Shown here: positions 10,798 to 18,626 of the stretch, piece after piece
Numbering within the stretch: position 1 is the stretch's first letter
Layout of the letters: every line of letters starts with the position of its first letter
From: Caldilineaceae bacterium
GTDB lineage: Bacteria > Chloroflexota > Anaerolineae > Caldilineales > Caldilineaceae
Direction: 5' to 3'
Length of the DNA stretch: 44,126 bases
Assembly (NCBI GenBank): GCA_022821585.1
Contig: JAJEDI010000057.1
Location: forward strand, 1 to 44,126
Position numbers and translations under genes: made by a program
Notes under the pieces: model-generated
What the model saw: the letters and a program-made list of their open reading frames with translations, nothing else
What the model was told of the DNA's origin: nothing
The model's database searches: none

Positions 10798-12195
10798 TTA
10801 GCGCTGCGGATGAACGCTCAGGTACTGGTGCAGCACCGACTCCACGTGCCCGCCGATTTCATACGATTCCCAGCCGGGGCTGCCTGCCAGGGCGAAAATG
10901 CAGCCGCCAATCACATAAGAATCCTGTTGCATTGCCTGATCATACCAGACAAGCTGCTCCACGTATGCACCCGGGCCCCAAGAACCGAAGCCGTGCTGCG
11001 CCCAGTACTGCTGGAAATGCTGCCAACCCTTGGCGTCTTGCGGGCCCGGGCGATTGGTCACGAGGCCGTCTACGCCCAGTTCGGTCATCACCAGCGGAAT
11101 TGCGCGGCCGGCGGGCTTCAGGATCTGATTGTAGAGCTGGCGGTAGCGCAGAGTGAGCCAGCCGGTGTCATGCGGCGCCACGCCCGGGTATCGTCCCTGG
11201 CCGTCACGGGTGCTGGCATAGTAGATGGTGGGGGCGGAATACTCGTGCAGTCCCAGCCAACCATCGTGGGCCTGTGCTTCGGCGACAGCGGGCAGGAAAT
11301 GCTCCCACATTTCGGGGCCCGGCTGGCCGGTGCCGAAGTTGCCGATTACGCTGCGGAGACCTCCCTGGGCGAGGAGTCTTGTCCGTTCGACTTCAAACTC
11401 GGTCAGACGTTTGAAGTCGTCCAGGTTTCCGGCCACCGGTTCGTTGTAGGCTTCCCAGCCGTCGTAGAAGAGACGGCGCTCGGGATGGTCGGCGATGGGC
11501 CAGAGACGGTTGGCGAACTCCTGGGCAGCGGCCCTGGCATTGAGGTTCTGCAACTGCATCTGGGGCAAGTCGATACGGCCGATGAGGCGGGTCGTGGGGG
11601 CAGTTTCCTTGATCTGGCGGGCGAATCGAAAGTCCAACTCCAGTGTCTTGACGACGGCGACGCCGCCGGTGCGCAGAAGGTTGAAGACGCTGGGATGGTT
11701 GCGGGTGATGAAGATACCCAGCTTGCTGGGCGGGCCGGGCGGGAACGGGGTAACGGTCGGTGTCGGTGTGTAGGTAGGCGTCGGCGGGACCGTTGTGTTG
11801 GTCGGGACCGGCGTTTCGGTTGGGAATGGCGTGTCGGTTGGGAATGGGGTGAGGGTCGCTTTAGGGGGTGTGGGCGTGAAGACGGGCGCCGCGGGGCGTA
11901 GACCGCGCATTTCAACCCATGGCAAATACCCTTTGTAGGTACCGGGCGTTGAAGAGGTTGCCGAAAGGGAGGCGGCGTCCAGGGATGGTTCGCCGTTGTC
12001 GCAGGCCCCGACCAGAATGCCAAGTCCAGCGGCGGCGGCGGCCAAGAAGCGACGACGTGTCCAGGTGGGTTTGCTTTCCGGAGAGGCAGGTGGAGCCTGC
12101 CGGGGCGGCGTGAGCCCTGATGATGACTCGGAATTCGGATCAGGTCTGTCGTATCCGTCCTTGCCTGAAGGTTCAGAATTTGTCTCAGTGTGCAT
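10798..12195 (-). CDS. Tat-exported lipoprotein with glycoside-hydrolase-like TIM-barrel domain
   Basis: A protein of about 465 residues. A twin-arginine signal (TRRRFL) leads into a hydrophobic stretch and the lipobox LVGAC, so it is probably exported folded and then lipid-anchored. A Thr/Pro-rich linker (about 125-165) tethers the C-terminal domain to the membrane. That domain resembles clan-A glycosidases (GH5/GH39-like). WEAYNEP carries a likely acid/base Glu, and VMTELGVDG carries a likely nucleophile Glu on a late strand. The substrate is unknown; the protein could also be a catalytically altered relative. The ATG at 12195 is preferred over 12252 because a near-perfect promoter ends six bases before it. 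Confidence 0.8.
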   Translation of the reverse strand: MHTETNSEPSGKDGYDRPDPNSESSSGLTPPRQAPPASPESKPTWTRRRFLAAAAAGLGILVGACDNGEPSLDAASLSATSSTPGTYKGYLPWVEMRGLRPAAPVFTPTPPKATLTPFPTDTPFPTETPVPTNTTVPPTPTYTPTPTVTPFPPGPPSKLGIFITRNHPSVFNLLRTGGVAVVKTLELDFRFARQIKETAPTTRLIGRIDLPQMQLQNLNARAAAQEFANRLWPIADHPERRLFYDGWEAYNEPVAGNLDDFKRLTEFEVERTRLLAQGGLRSVIGNFGTGQPGPEMWEHFLPAVAEAQAHDGWLGLHEYSAPTIYYASTRDGQGRYPGVAPHDTGWLTLRYRQLYNQILKPAGRAIPLVMTELGVDGLVTNRPGPQDAKGWQHFQQYWAQHGFGSWGPGAYVEQLVWYDQAMQQDSYVIGGCIFALAGSPGWESYEIGGHVESVLHQYLSVHPQR

Positions 12196-12201
12196 GAAAT
12201 T

Positions 12202-12230
12202 ACTATAGCACCGAGTTAGCAGCGGTTCAA
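12202..12230 (-). promoter_or_regulatory. Sigma-A promoter, leaderless, of the Tat lipoprotein gene
   Basis: On the minus strand, TTGAAC (12225-12230), a 17-base spacer, then TATAGT (12202-12207) with an upstream TGC. Only six bases separate the -10 from the ATG, so transcription should begin at the start codon itself. Confidence 0.65.
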
Positions 12231-12781
12231 AGTGAAGCGCACACTTGTCCATGCCGGACGTGCCGGGGAACCGAGATTGTGTGACTTATTCGGCAGGTCC
12301 TGCCCTCTCTGAAGCAGGCTGAACTGTAGCTGGCGGAAGCGTTTATCGGGGACCGGTCGGAAAGATCTTACCAGGTTGGAGGCATTGGGACTGCTGTTTG
12401 TCGTTCTCTGGCAGTCAGCTCTGATGAATATCAGGCGCTTGTTGCGTTCTGTCCTTTCTGCAACAATTGACGAATGTCCACCAGTAGAGTTGCCGACAGC
12501 CGATTGCAGAAGCTCTACGCATTTCGGCGAGGGCAAGCTTGTGCCATTGCAGGACAGGAGGCAGAGTTTCGCCTTCATATCGGGGGCGTTTGTCTGAACT
12601 GGAATCTTCAGGCCCATGATGTTGTCAATCCATGAGAGATACGGAGTTTCACGTAACGCCTTCCAGGGTGGGGCAACCACGAGGGCACCCACAAGGGGTG
12701 CCCCTACGGTGGGATGGCCGGGTGGAAGGGAATGTCAACGGTGCTAGTTCACAACTCTGTTCCTGGACGATCGGAATTTCG
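12231..12781. other. Divergent intergenic region with one repeat copy
   Basis: 551 bases between the leaderless minus-strand promoter and the plus-strand SH3-module gene. It contains the hairpin repeat at 12682-12709. The coding frame of the SH3 gene stays open back to 12632, but that extension crosses the repeat and has no signal-peptide sense. No other gene is seen. Confidence 0.5.
12682..12709. repeat. 28-base dispersed hairpin repeat, copy 1
   Basis: Fits the pattern AGGGCA-N3-ACAAGG-N3-GC(A/C)CCTACGG shared by four sites. In this copy the arms GGGCACCC (12683-12690) and GGGTGCCC (12696-12703) form a perfect 8-bp hairpin around an ACAAG loop. Confidence 0.75.
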
Positions 12782-15700
12782 ATGAACACTAAGGGTGACA
12801 GCACGCAGATTGCAATAGAGAAGCTGAGGAATGGCTATCTGATTCTGTTCTTGCTGCTGTTCGCGTCATTGTCAGTGGCCGGACAGTTGCGCGCGGCGCC
12901 GGCGCTACTGGGGGCCACGGCCACGCCGGAGGCGACGAGCGCAGCAGTTCCTCATCAACAGCGCATCCTGCCGGTGGCCGGCACCTGGAAGAGATTTGAG
13001 GTCAAGGCTCATGGACTGACGATCTCCTACCCGCCTGGCTGGCTGTTCGTTGGACCAGCGGCAGAGAACCCCGCGGCGGCTCTGGCTGGGACGGAACTGT
13101 CTTCCCTTGCTGAAGCCTTGCGAGAGCTTCTGCCGGTACCGGAGTCGAGAGTTGACACCGGCTTGGTTGGGCTGGGCTTTCAACTGCACCCAAGGGAGTC
13201 GCCGGAGCTGGCAGCGGCCAACAGTATCTCGGTAGAGGTCGTGCCTGCAGAGGGAGCGAATCTTCACAGGCGTCTGCAGCGTATCGCATCCGAACTGAGC
13301 CAGGTGGAAGGAATCGAACCGGACCGCGTTGGGGTAGTATCGGGCTTGCGCCCGCAGGAGGAGTTCTCGGGTTCGATTCGTTTTCGCGACGGGGGCGGCG
13401 ACAGGCCGTCCGGTAGGGAGACCATTGTCTGGATTGTGGTCGTTGAATCGGCGGACTCGGAAACCCATCTTGTGCTGAGGTTTGTGGTGCTGGCCGACGA
13501 GTTCGATAGCCTGGAGCCGCTTCTGACGGAGATCGTGCACCGCGTGCGCTGGGATGGGCAAAAGGCGGACGCTGTGCTCGCTCCCCTTGCAGCAGAGGTC
13601 GGTCGTACAACAGGCGTGCGGAGCGGTCCCGATGAGGCGTCCCCCGTTATAGGCTGGGTCACCGGAGGTCAACAGATTGCGCTTGTCCGTCCGGATCGGA
13701 CCGGAGACTGGTGGCTGGCCGCATACATGCCAGCGGACACGAAGCAAGGCATGGACTCTGCCGTGGACCTGGCCGGTCAGCTGGGATGGGTGTTGGCGCA
13801 GACGGTGACGGTTGCTCCTGGACGGGGCAGGCCGACCGTGGAGAAAGTTTCCAGCCAACGGCCGGTGCCAGCGGTTGCGGTGTTGAAACTGAGGAATCCC
13901 TTCGCGCCCCGGGCGGGAGGAATGCTGGGAGATGCTGCGGAAGCGGAAACGGCGTGGACGGTTTTCGAAGAGAGAGGGCGGCAGCTGTCTATCGTCTACC
14001 CTGAAGATTGGATATTCTTTGAAGCCGACCGGCCATCGCCTACGGACCTGGCAGAGTTGTCGGCGGCACTGGGTGTAGGCCTCGGTGCAGCAGACATAGG
14101 CGAATTGGTCCCTGCGCAGGTGGAACTGGGCCGGGCTGGGGTGGAAGAGAGGAGACCGACGCCGGAACCAACTGTCTGGGTCGGCTTTCAGCGCGCCGGC
14201 GTGCCTGACAACGTATTCGTGGCCTCCTACAGTTCGTCTGGAGGCCTGACTGTGGAGCAACTCGGGCATCAGATCTTGCGCGACATCTACACTAATCCAG
14301 ATCCTGACTTCAAAATCGAGAACGCGGGGATCGTTTCCGGCCTGCGGCCGGGCGATGAAAAGGTTATTTCAATCCGCTATCGCGCCGGAGAAAATCCGGC
14401 TGAGAAGGCGCCAGTCGGGGTCTGGAAGGTCTTCCTGGTATCACCGGACTCGAAATCGACACTTGCTTTTGAATTCTTCATTGGCGACGAAGATTTTCCG
14501 GAGTTGGAACCGCTGCTACGTGAGATCGTGTGGCGCGTACGGTGGGAGGAGCAGTTTCGGCCTGAGTCTCTGGCAGGCCCGGCGGTATCGGTAGTGCGTC
14601 CGATGAACGTGCGGGGCGGACCGGGGACGGACTATCCCGTCATTGGCACGGCGGTTGCGGGACGACGCTTTCCGATTATTGGTCAGAACAGTGCCGGTGA
14701 CTGGTGGCAGATCTTCTATGAGGGCCGACTGGGGTGGATATACGGCGGCCTGGTAACGGCCATCGGCGACATACAGAAGGTGCGGCGTGCGGACGCTGCC
14801 GGCTGGCTGGCGTTCGACAGCACAAGGCACAACCTGGCGCTATCCTACCCTTCCGGGTGGTTCTTCTTCGATCCCGCTCAGCCTGCAGCGGTCGAACTGG
14901 CCGTACTGTCCGCTGAATTTGGCGCGCGTGTTGATGGCGGCGGGATTGCGGCGCTGGTCTCGCGGATGACCGGCGGGCAGGAGGAGGCGGTCGCGGGAGT
15001 GGGCATTCAGGTCGGACGGATATCGAGTAACTTCATGTTGGCGCTGGCATACGAGACCGGCGGCATGTCGTTGCGGGAGATTGCGGAGCAGGCCGCAGCC
15101 GCGTTGGCAGGGGAGCAGGGCATCGACGGGGAGGGAGCAGACGCTTTGGAGGAAGAGGGAGCGCCTGTGTCACTGGTCACTGATTTACGGGAGGGCGAAG
15201 AAACCGTCATCATCCGCTTCGTCGAAGAGGAAGGCCCCTATGCGGGGTTGCAGTTCTGGTTGCTCGCCCCCGATGGCGAGACATTTCTTGTTCTGGCAAC
15301 CAGTATTCACGGACAGGAGATGTATGAACTGGAGCCGGTGCTTGTGGAGATGGTGCGCCGGCTACATTGGACCGAGCTTGCCGCTGTTGAGCCGCCGGTC
15401 GTTCCCCTCTTAACGGTAGACGGAGTCCTGAAGGTACGCCGCGGGCCGGCGAGGATCTTTGCCGTGATGGGGGAGCTGGAGACCGGCCAACAGCGTCCCG
15501 TCACCGGGAGGGACTTCGACGGCAGTTGGTGGCAGATCGAATATGAGGGTCAGTCCGGGTGGGTGTTTGGTGAGGATCTGACTATTTCCGATGTTGAGAA
15601 CGTACCTGTGGCGGCAGGCGTGCCCACGCCGACGCCGACACCCAGGGCAACGCCTGAACCTGAGCTGGCAAAGTTGATCAAGACGCCGGAACACATGGCC

Positions 15701-16462
15701 TACCTCTGGTGGGAATGGGGACAGGACAGCGATCTTGCTGGCGACGGCCGAGAAGGGATCAGGGAATTGACGTTTGACATCACAATTCATAACGACCCCG
15801 GCGACTTTTCGGACGAATATGGGTTGTATCTGATGCTATGCTATGGCGAGATTGCAAATACCGACTTTTACTTCGGACTGCAGACGAATGCATTTGGTCA
15901 CCCGGATGAATTCAGCAGGAAGGCGCTTATTTTTTCGAGATGGGAAACGAGAGACCTGGCCAAGGCAAGAGTGGCAGATGCGGAAGAGGGATGGGCTCAG
16001 TCATCGGGGCATGAGGGTGATTTCATTGGTGTCCGGCGGGCATACAACTGGGGTGCGGGAAAATACCAGGTCAATATGGCTCCGCACGGGGCCGACCCAG
16101 ATGGCGAATGGTTCGGCGTCTGGATAACGGATAAGGCCACTTATGAAACGACCTGGATCGGGTCGTTAAAGTTTCCGTATGAGAATGGCAGGGCAGCAAT
16201 TCGAGCATCGGTTTACACGACTCTGGAAATCTATGGGGGAAAGCAGATTGAGGCTTTCAGGATACCGGCGTGGCATGTCAGCCTCAGGAGGCCCTTGGGC
16301 GACGGAATCGAGAGTGAAAGTTTCGTGAGCGGGTATGCTGGCATTTGGGGCGAGTTGGAGAATTCGGAGGTCAGATATGATCGAGCGGATGGGGAGGTCC
16401 ATATTGTGGCAGGCGGAGATACCGAGCGCAGAACTCCAGCACAGACAGCTTTTTTTGACTAG
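12782..16462 (+). CDS. Large secreted protein: three repeated module + SH3 units and a C-terminal domain
   Basis: About 1226 residues. A signal peptide or anchor spans residues 16-37. Three related units follow, each with a globular module of about 200 residues and then a bacterial SH3 domain. The modules (about 67-262, 390-590 and 673-869) share openings of the type LSIVYPEDWIFFE and endings EPLLREIVWRVRW. The SH3 domains (265-350, 600-663 and 873-936) share V-R-x-G-P, GDWWQI and GWV/GWI cores. The module opening recalls PsbP-like or lipoprotein folds that begin with Y-P-x-x-W. A Thr-Pro linker (about 943-957) leads to a 260-residue domain resembling DUF3472-like carbohydrate-binding regions (WEWGQDSD, RAYNWGAGKYQV, FGVWITD). 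Bacterial SH3 domains often bind cell-wall or surface polymers. I chose ATG 12782 because it directly precedes the signal peptide. Confidence 0.75.
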   Translation: MNTKGDSTQIAIEKLRNGYLILFLLLFASLSVAGQLRAAPALLGATATPEATSAAVPHQQRILPVAGTWKRFEVKAHGLTISYPPGWLFVGPAAENPAAALAGTELSSLAEALRELLPVPESRVDTGLVGLGFQLHPRESPELAAANSISVEVVPAEGANLHRRLQRIASELSQVEGIEPDRVGVVSGLRPQEEFSGSIRFRDGGGDRPSGRETIVWIVVVESADSETHLVLRFVVLADEFDSLEPLLTEIVHRVRWDGQKADAVLAPLAAEVGRTTGVRSGPDEASPVIGWVTGGQQIALVRPDRTGDWWLAAYMPADTKQGMDSAVDLAGQLGWVLAQTVTVAPGRGRPTVEKVSSQRPVPAVAVLKLRNPFAPRAGGMLGDAAEAETAWTVFEERGRQLSIVYPEDWIFFEADRPSPTDLAELSAALGVGLGAADIGELVPAQVELGRAGVEERRPTPEPTVWVGFQRAGVPDNVFVASYSSSGGLTVEQLGHQILRDIYTNPDPDFKIENAGIVSGLRPGDEKVISIRYRAGENPAEKAPVGVWKVFLVSPDSKSTLAFEFFIGDEDFPELEPLLREIVWRVRWEEQFRPESLAGPAVSVVRPMNVRGGPGTDYPVIGTAVAGRRFPIIGQNSAGDWWQIFYEGRLGWIYGGLVTAIGDIQKVRRADAAGWLAFDSTRHNLALSYPSGWFFFDPAQPAAVELAVLSAEFGARVDGGGIAALVSRMTGGQEEAVAGVGIQVGRISSNFMLALAYETGGMSLREIAEQAAAALAGEQGIDGEGADALEEEGAPVSLVTDLREGEETVIIRFVEEEGPYAGLQFWLLAPDGETFLVLATSIHGQEMYELEPVLVEMVRRLHWTELAAVEPPVVPLLTVDGVLKVRRGPARIFAVMGELETGQQRPVTGRDFDGSWWQIEYEGQSGWVFGEDLTISDVENVPVAAGVPTPTPTPRATPEPELAKLIKTPEHMAYLWWEWGQDSDLAGDGREGIRELTFDITIHNDPGDFSDEYGLYLMLCYGEIANTDFYFGLQTNAFGHPDEFSRKALIFSRWETRDLAKARVADAEEGWAQSSGHEGDFIGVRRAYNWGAGKYQVNMAPHGADPDGEWFGVWITDKATYETTWIGSLKFPYENGRAAIRASVYTTLEIYGGKQIEAFRIPAWHVSLRRPLGDGIESESFVSGYAGIWGELENSEVRYDRADGEVHIVAGGDTERRTPAQTAFFD

Positions 16463-16572
16463 GGAGCACAGGAGTTCTTTCAGGCCTGGGCCGTGGCGGG
16501 TCTGAGGAAGTTGGCCGGGCAAGTGGGACAGGGGTTTCAAAATCAGGTGCATTATCGTTTTGGGGGTGGGAA

Positions 16573-16790
16573 AGGGCAGGTACAAGGTCGGCACCTACGG
16601 GGACTTGATGAGACTGGCGGGACGTGGTCTGGCTAAGCACTTTCGATTGGGCACCCGTTACCAATACCGACACCAGGTCGACGAGGCATGTTGTAGGAGA
16701 GGGGGCGTTGCGGGGGCGGCGCCCCCGCCCAAGGGAGGGCCGAATAGGCCCGACCGCCCGGAAAAGCAGTTTTTAGTAGTCAGTTTTTAG
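16573..16790. repeat. Long dispersed repeat, copy A (~218 bases)
   Basis: It begins with the 28-base repeat pattern (16573-16600). It continues with about 120 bases that match 43911-44030 at roughly 82%, then two strong GC hairpins (GCGGGGGC/GCCCCCGC around 16706-16728, and GGGCC...GGCCC). It ends in tttttagt copies. In one frame both copies stay open and read YKVGTYGDLM versus HKAGTYGDLM, ending HQVDEACCRR, with 9 of 21 differences at third positions. That is not enough to call a gene. Confidence 0.75.
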
Positions 16791-16800
16791 TGGAACACCG

Positions 16801-16814
16801 GTGGTCAGTGGTCA
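16801..16814. repeat. GTGGTCA heptamer, two tandem copies
   Basis: Two exact copies of GTGGTCA. The same heptamer, with GTGGTTA variants, forms a tandem at 34946-34966. Confidence 0.6.
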
Positions 16815-16928
16815 GAGACGGCGCTGCCACTGCATCCATGTTGATCGCAGACCGGCCGTAGTTAATCGGCTGCCCGAGGTATACGAAAGTTCGCTCCCAT
16901 TTTGGGATTTACTCTCAGAATTGGCAGG

Positions 16929-16958
16929 TTTGCCGAAGGGGGGGAAAGCTGCTAGAAT
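16929..16958 (+). promoter_or_regulatory. Candidate promoter of the selenoprotein gene
   Basis: An extended -10, TGC then TAGAAT (16953-16958), lies 18 bases from a weak -35 TTTGCC (16929-16934). The predicted leader is about 55 bases. The -10 is flanked by an inverted repeat, GCTGCT (16949-16954) and AGCAGC (16962-16967), which could be an operator. Confidence 0.4.
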
Positions 16959-17018
16959 GCGAGCAGCAGTATATGTCATTTGCTGCGCCGAAAGGCCGTC
17001 CACCGACAGGAGAGAGCT

Positions 17019-17285
17019 ATGCAGAAGTACAAGGTGAGTATCGAATACTGCGTACAGTGAAACTACACACCCCGAGCCGTCCGTGCGGCGGCCGACCTAC
17101 TGGAGAATTTCACGCCGGCGATTGAAACCCTCAAGATGATCCCTTCGGGTGGCGGACTGTTTGAGGTGCTGGCAGACGATACGGTTGTATTTAGCAAGAA
17201 GGCTCTGGATCGCCATGCGGAGGAGGGAGAGGTACTCAGTCTCTTCTCGGAGGCAATCGGCTTGGAGCCGGCCCCGCGTGCGTAG
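17019..17285 (+). CDS. SelW/Rdx-family selenoprotein with in-frame TGA (Sec14)
   Basis: From ATG 17019, preceded by AGGAGAG, the frame reads MQKYKVSIEYCVQ, then TGA at 17058-17060, then continues for 74 codons to TAG at 17283-17285. Read through, the product is 88 residues and matches the SelT/SelW/SelH (Rdx) thioredoxin-like family. It shows IEYCxxU at the redox loop, RAxxxAADLL, IPSGGGLFEV, VVFSKK and GEVLSLF. The TGA falls exactly where the family has the second Cys or Sec of the CxxC/CxxU motif, so I read it as selenocysteine. Family members are small redox proteins linked to oxidative defence; partners in bacteria are unknown. Length is normal for the family (80-100). A strong terminator follows. 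Alternatives are a sequencing error (TGC to TGA) or a nonsense pseudogene, but both parts otherwise look intact. Confidence 0.85.
17076..17089 (+). promoter_or_regulatory. Candidate SECIS apical hairpin
   Basis: GCCG (17076-17079), loop TCCGTG, CGGC (17086-17089), starting 15 bases after the TGA. Bacterial SECIS elements are small hairpins in this distance range with G and U in the loop, as here. The stem is only 4 bp, so this is tentative. Confidence 0.4.
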
Positions 17286-17334
17286 GCACGCTTTCGGCGA
17301 ACTGAATTGAGGCGCTTGCCGTCAGGTGAGCGCG

Positions 17335-17374
17335 AAGCCCGCTGCAGGGTTGTCTGCAGTGGGCTTTTCTTTTT
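17335..17374 (+). terminator. Rho-independent terminator of the selenoprotein gene
   Basis: A 13-bp stem from 17335-17347 paired with 17354-17366 (one G-U pair), loop GGTTGT, followed by TTTTCTTTTT. It stops transcription before the convergent Nif3-like gene. Confidence 0.9.
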
Positions 17375-17415
17375 CCGGGGACATTGAGGCGAGGCGTTTG
17401 CCGGTTGGGGCCGGT

Positions 17416-18168
17416 TCAGAGGCCGGTGGGCAGGTCGACGAATTCGAAGGCGATGCCGAAATGTTGGGCCAAGTGTTCGCCGAGGGCCTGCACGCCGACG
17501 GTTTCAGAGGTGTAATGGCCGCCGTACAGGAGATTAATGCCTGTATTGGCGGCTTCGTAGTACTGTGCGTGGCTGGTTTCGCCGGTGACGTAGGCGTCAC
17601 AGCCGAGGCTGGCGGCAGTCCCGATTTTGTCGGCGCCGAATCCGCTGAGAATGCCCACCGTACGCACTGCGGGCGGCCCCTCTGCCTGGACGAGTTGGGG
17701 GCGGCCTACCCGTTCCTCGAAGCGGGCAACCAGCTCTTGAAAGGCGACCGGTTGATCGCACCTGGCGAGGACGGCGAGGGGCGTGCCCTTGACATCGGCC
17801 CACCAGTCGATGACCGTGAGACCGAGGCGCCGGGCGAGCTCGGCGTTGTTGCCCCACTGCGGATGGGCGTCCAGGGGCAGATGGGCGGCGTAGAGATTGA
17901 GGTCATTCTCGATGAAGGTGCGCACGAGCTGCCCGTAGCTGCCGGCCAGAGGCCTGGCATCGCCCCAAAGGATGCCATGATGCACCAACATGAGGTCGGC
18001 GCCGCGTTCGAGCGCGGCGTGGACACAAGGCTGGTGGGCGTCCACCGTGCCGACGACTTTGTCGACGTGCGGGCTTCCTTCTATTTGCAGCCCCTGGGGG
18101 CCGTAGTCGGCGATTTGGCTGATGCGGAGGGTGTCGTCGAGATAGCGGACCAAGGCATCCCTGTGCAT
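17416..18168 (-). CDS. Nif3-like dinuclear metal centre protein
   Basis: A 250-residue protein of the NIF3/YbgI (DUF34) family, usual length. The N-terminal half has GLQIEG and the metal-binding VHHGILWG (His 63-64). The middle has AAHLPLDAH, and the C-terminal half has the matching [22 protein letters not shown] and YGGHYTSET metal-site motifs. Members form toroidal hexamers with two metals per subunit. Proposed activities (GTP-cyclohydrolase-type or general metal-dependent hydrolase) remain unproven. ATG 18168 has AAGGAG seven bases upstream. The DUF951 gene is 153 bases upstream on the same strand. Confidence 0.9.
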   Translation of the reverse strand: MHRDALVRYLDDTLRISQIADYGPQGLQIEGSPHVDKVVGTVDAHQPCVHAALERGADLMLVHHGILWGDARPLAGSYGQLVRTFIENDLNLYAAHLPLDAHPQWGNNAELARRLGLTVIDWWADVKGTPLAVLARCDQPVAFQELVARFEERVGRPQLVQAEGPPAVRTVGILSGFGADKIGTAASLGCDAYVTGETSHAQYYEAANTGINLLYGGHYTSETVGVQALGEHLAQHFGIAFEFVDLPTGL

Positions 18169-18321
18169 GGGTGCACTCCTTCCTACTGCAGGATCAATGG
18201 GAATTACGGCCTTTGTAGCTGGCTACATATTGCGAAATTCGTCTTGTGTAAAGGCATGCGAGACAACCGAGATTCCGTTGCGAAGACGATGCGAACGTCC
18301 TGGCGTCGGGCGGGATTTGCG

Positions 18322-18552
18322 CTAGGAAGCGGCATCCAGATTTTTCGGGGCTTGTGGACTGCGGCGGATAAACCTCTTGACGCCGCGGGCGAACTTGCGG
18401 CGGGGCAGGAGGACGCGGCGTCCACAGGTTTCACAGAGCAGGCCGATATCGGCGCCGACGCGAACGATCTCCCAGCGGTCGCCCCCGCAGGGATGAGGTT
18501 TGCGCATCTGAACCAGATCGCCGGTGTAAAGTTTTTCATTGATGGCGAGCAT
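18322..18552 (-). CDS. DUF951 family protein
   Basis: A 76-residue protein with the full DUF951 signature: [26 protein letters not shown], then C-x-x-C-G-R and LPRRKF. Cys and His spacing suggests a small zinc-bound beta barrel, and the basic tail suggests nucleic-acid contact. The family is widespread in Firmicutes and Chloroflexota, and its role is unknown. The Shine-Dalgarno site is weak. It lies between the Nif3-like and bactofilin-like genes on the same strand. Confidence 0.88.
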   Translation of the reverse strand: MLAINEKLYTGDLVQMRKPHPCGGDRWEIVRVGADIGLLCETCGRRVLLPRRKFARGVKRFIRRSPQAPKNLDAAS

Positions 18553-18626
18553 AGGCAGAGAGATTCATGAACTACGCCGCGGCAGCGGATTGAACGAGCA
18601 TGAATTGATGGCGCGTGGTCCTGGGA

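Larger units (their letters stand above)
16463..17018. other. Intergenic region with long dispersed repeat and promoter
   Basis: 556 bases without a supported ordinary gene. It holds the long repeat at 16573-16790, the GTGGTCA tandem at 16801-16814 and the candidate promoter of the selenoprotein gene. Open frames at 16560-16790 and 16801-17037 have no family resemblance. Confidence 0.55.

Noticed and set aside
12905..14269. 454-residue minus-strand frame inside the SH3 protein
   Set aside because: Antisense shadow; the plus strand carries repeated modules and SH3 domains.
16801..17037. 78-residue frame just before the selenoprotein gene
   Set aside because: It overlaps the promoter and ribosome-binding site of that gene and resembles nothing.
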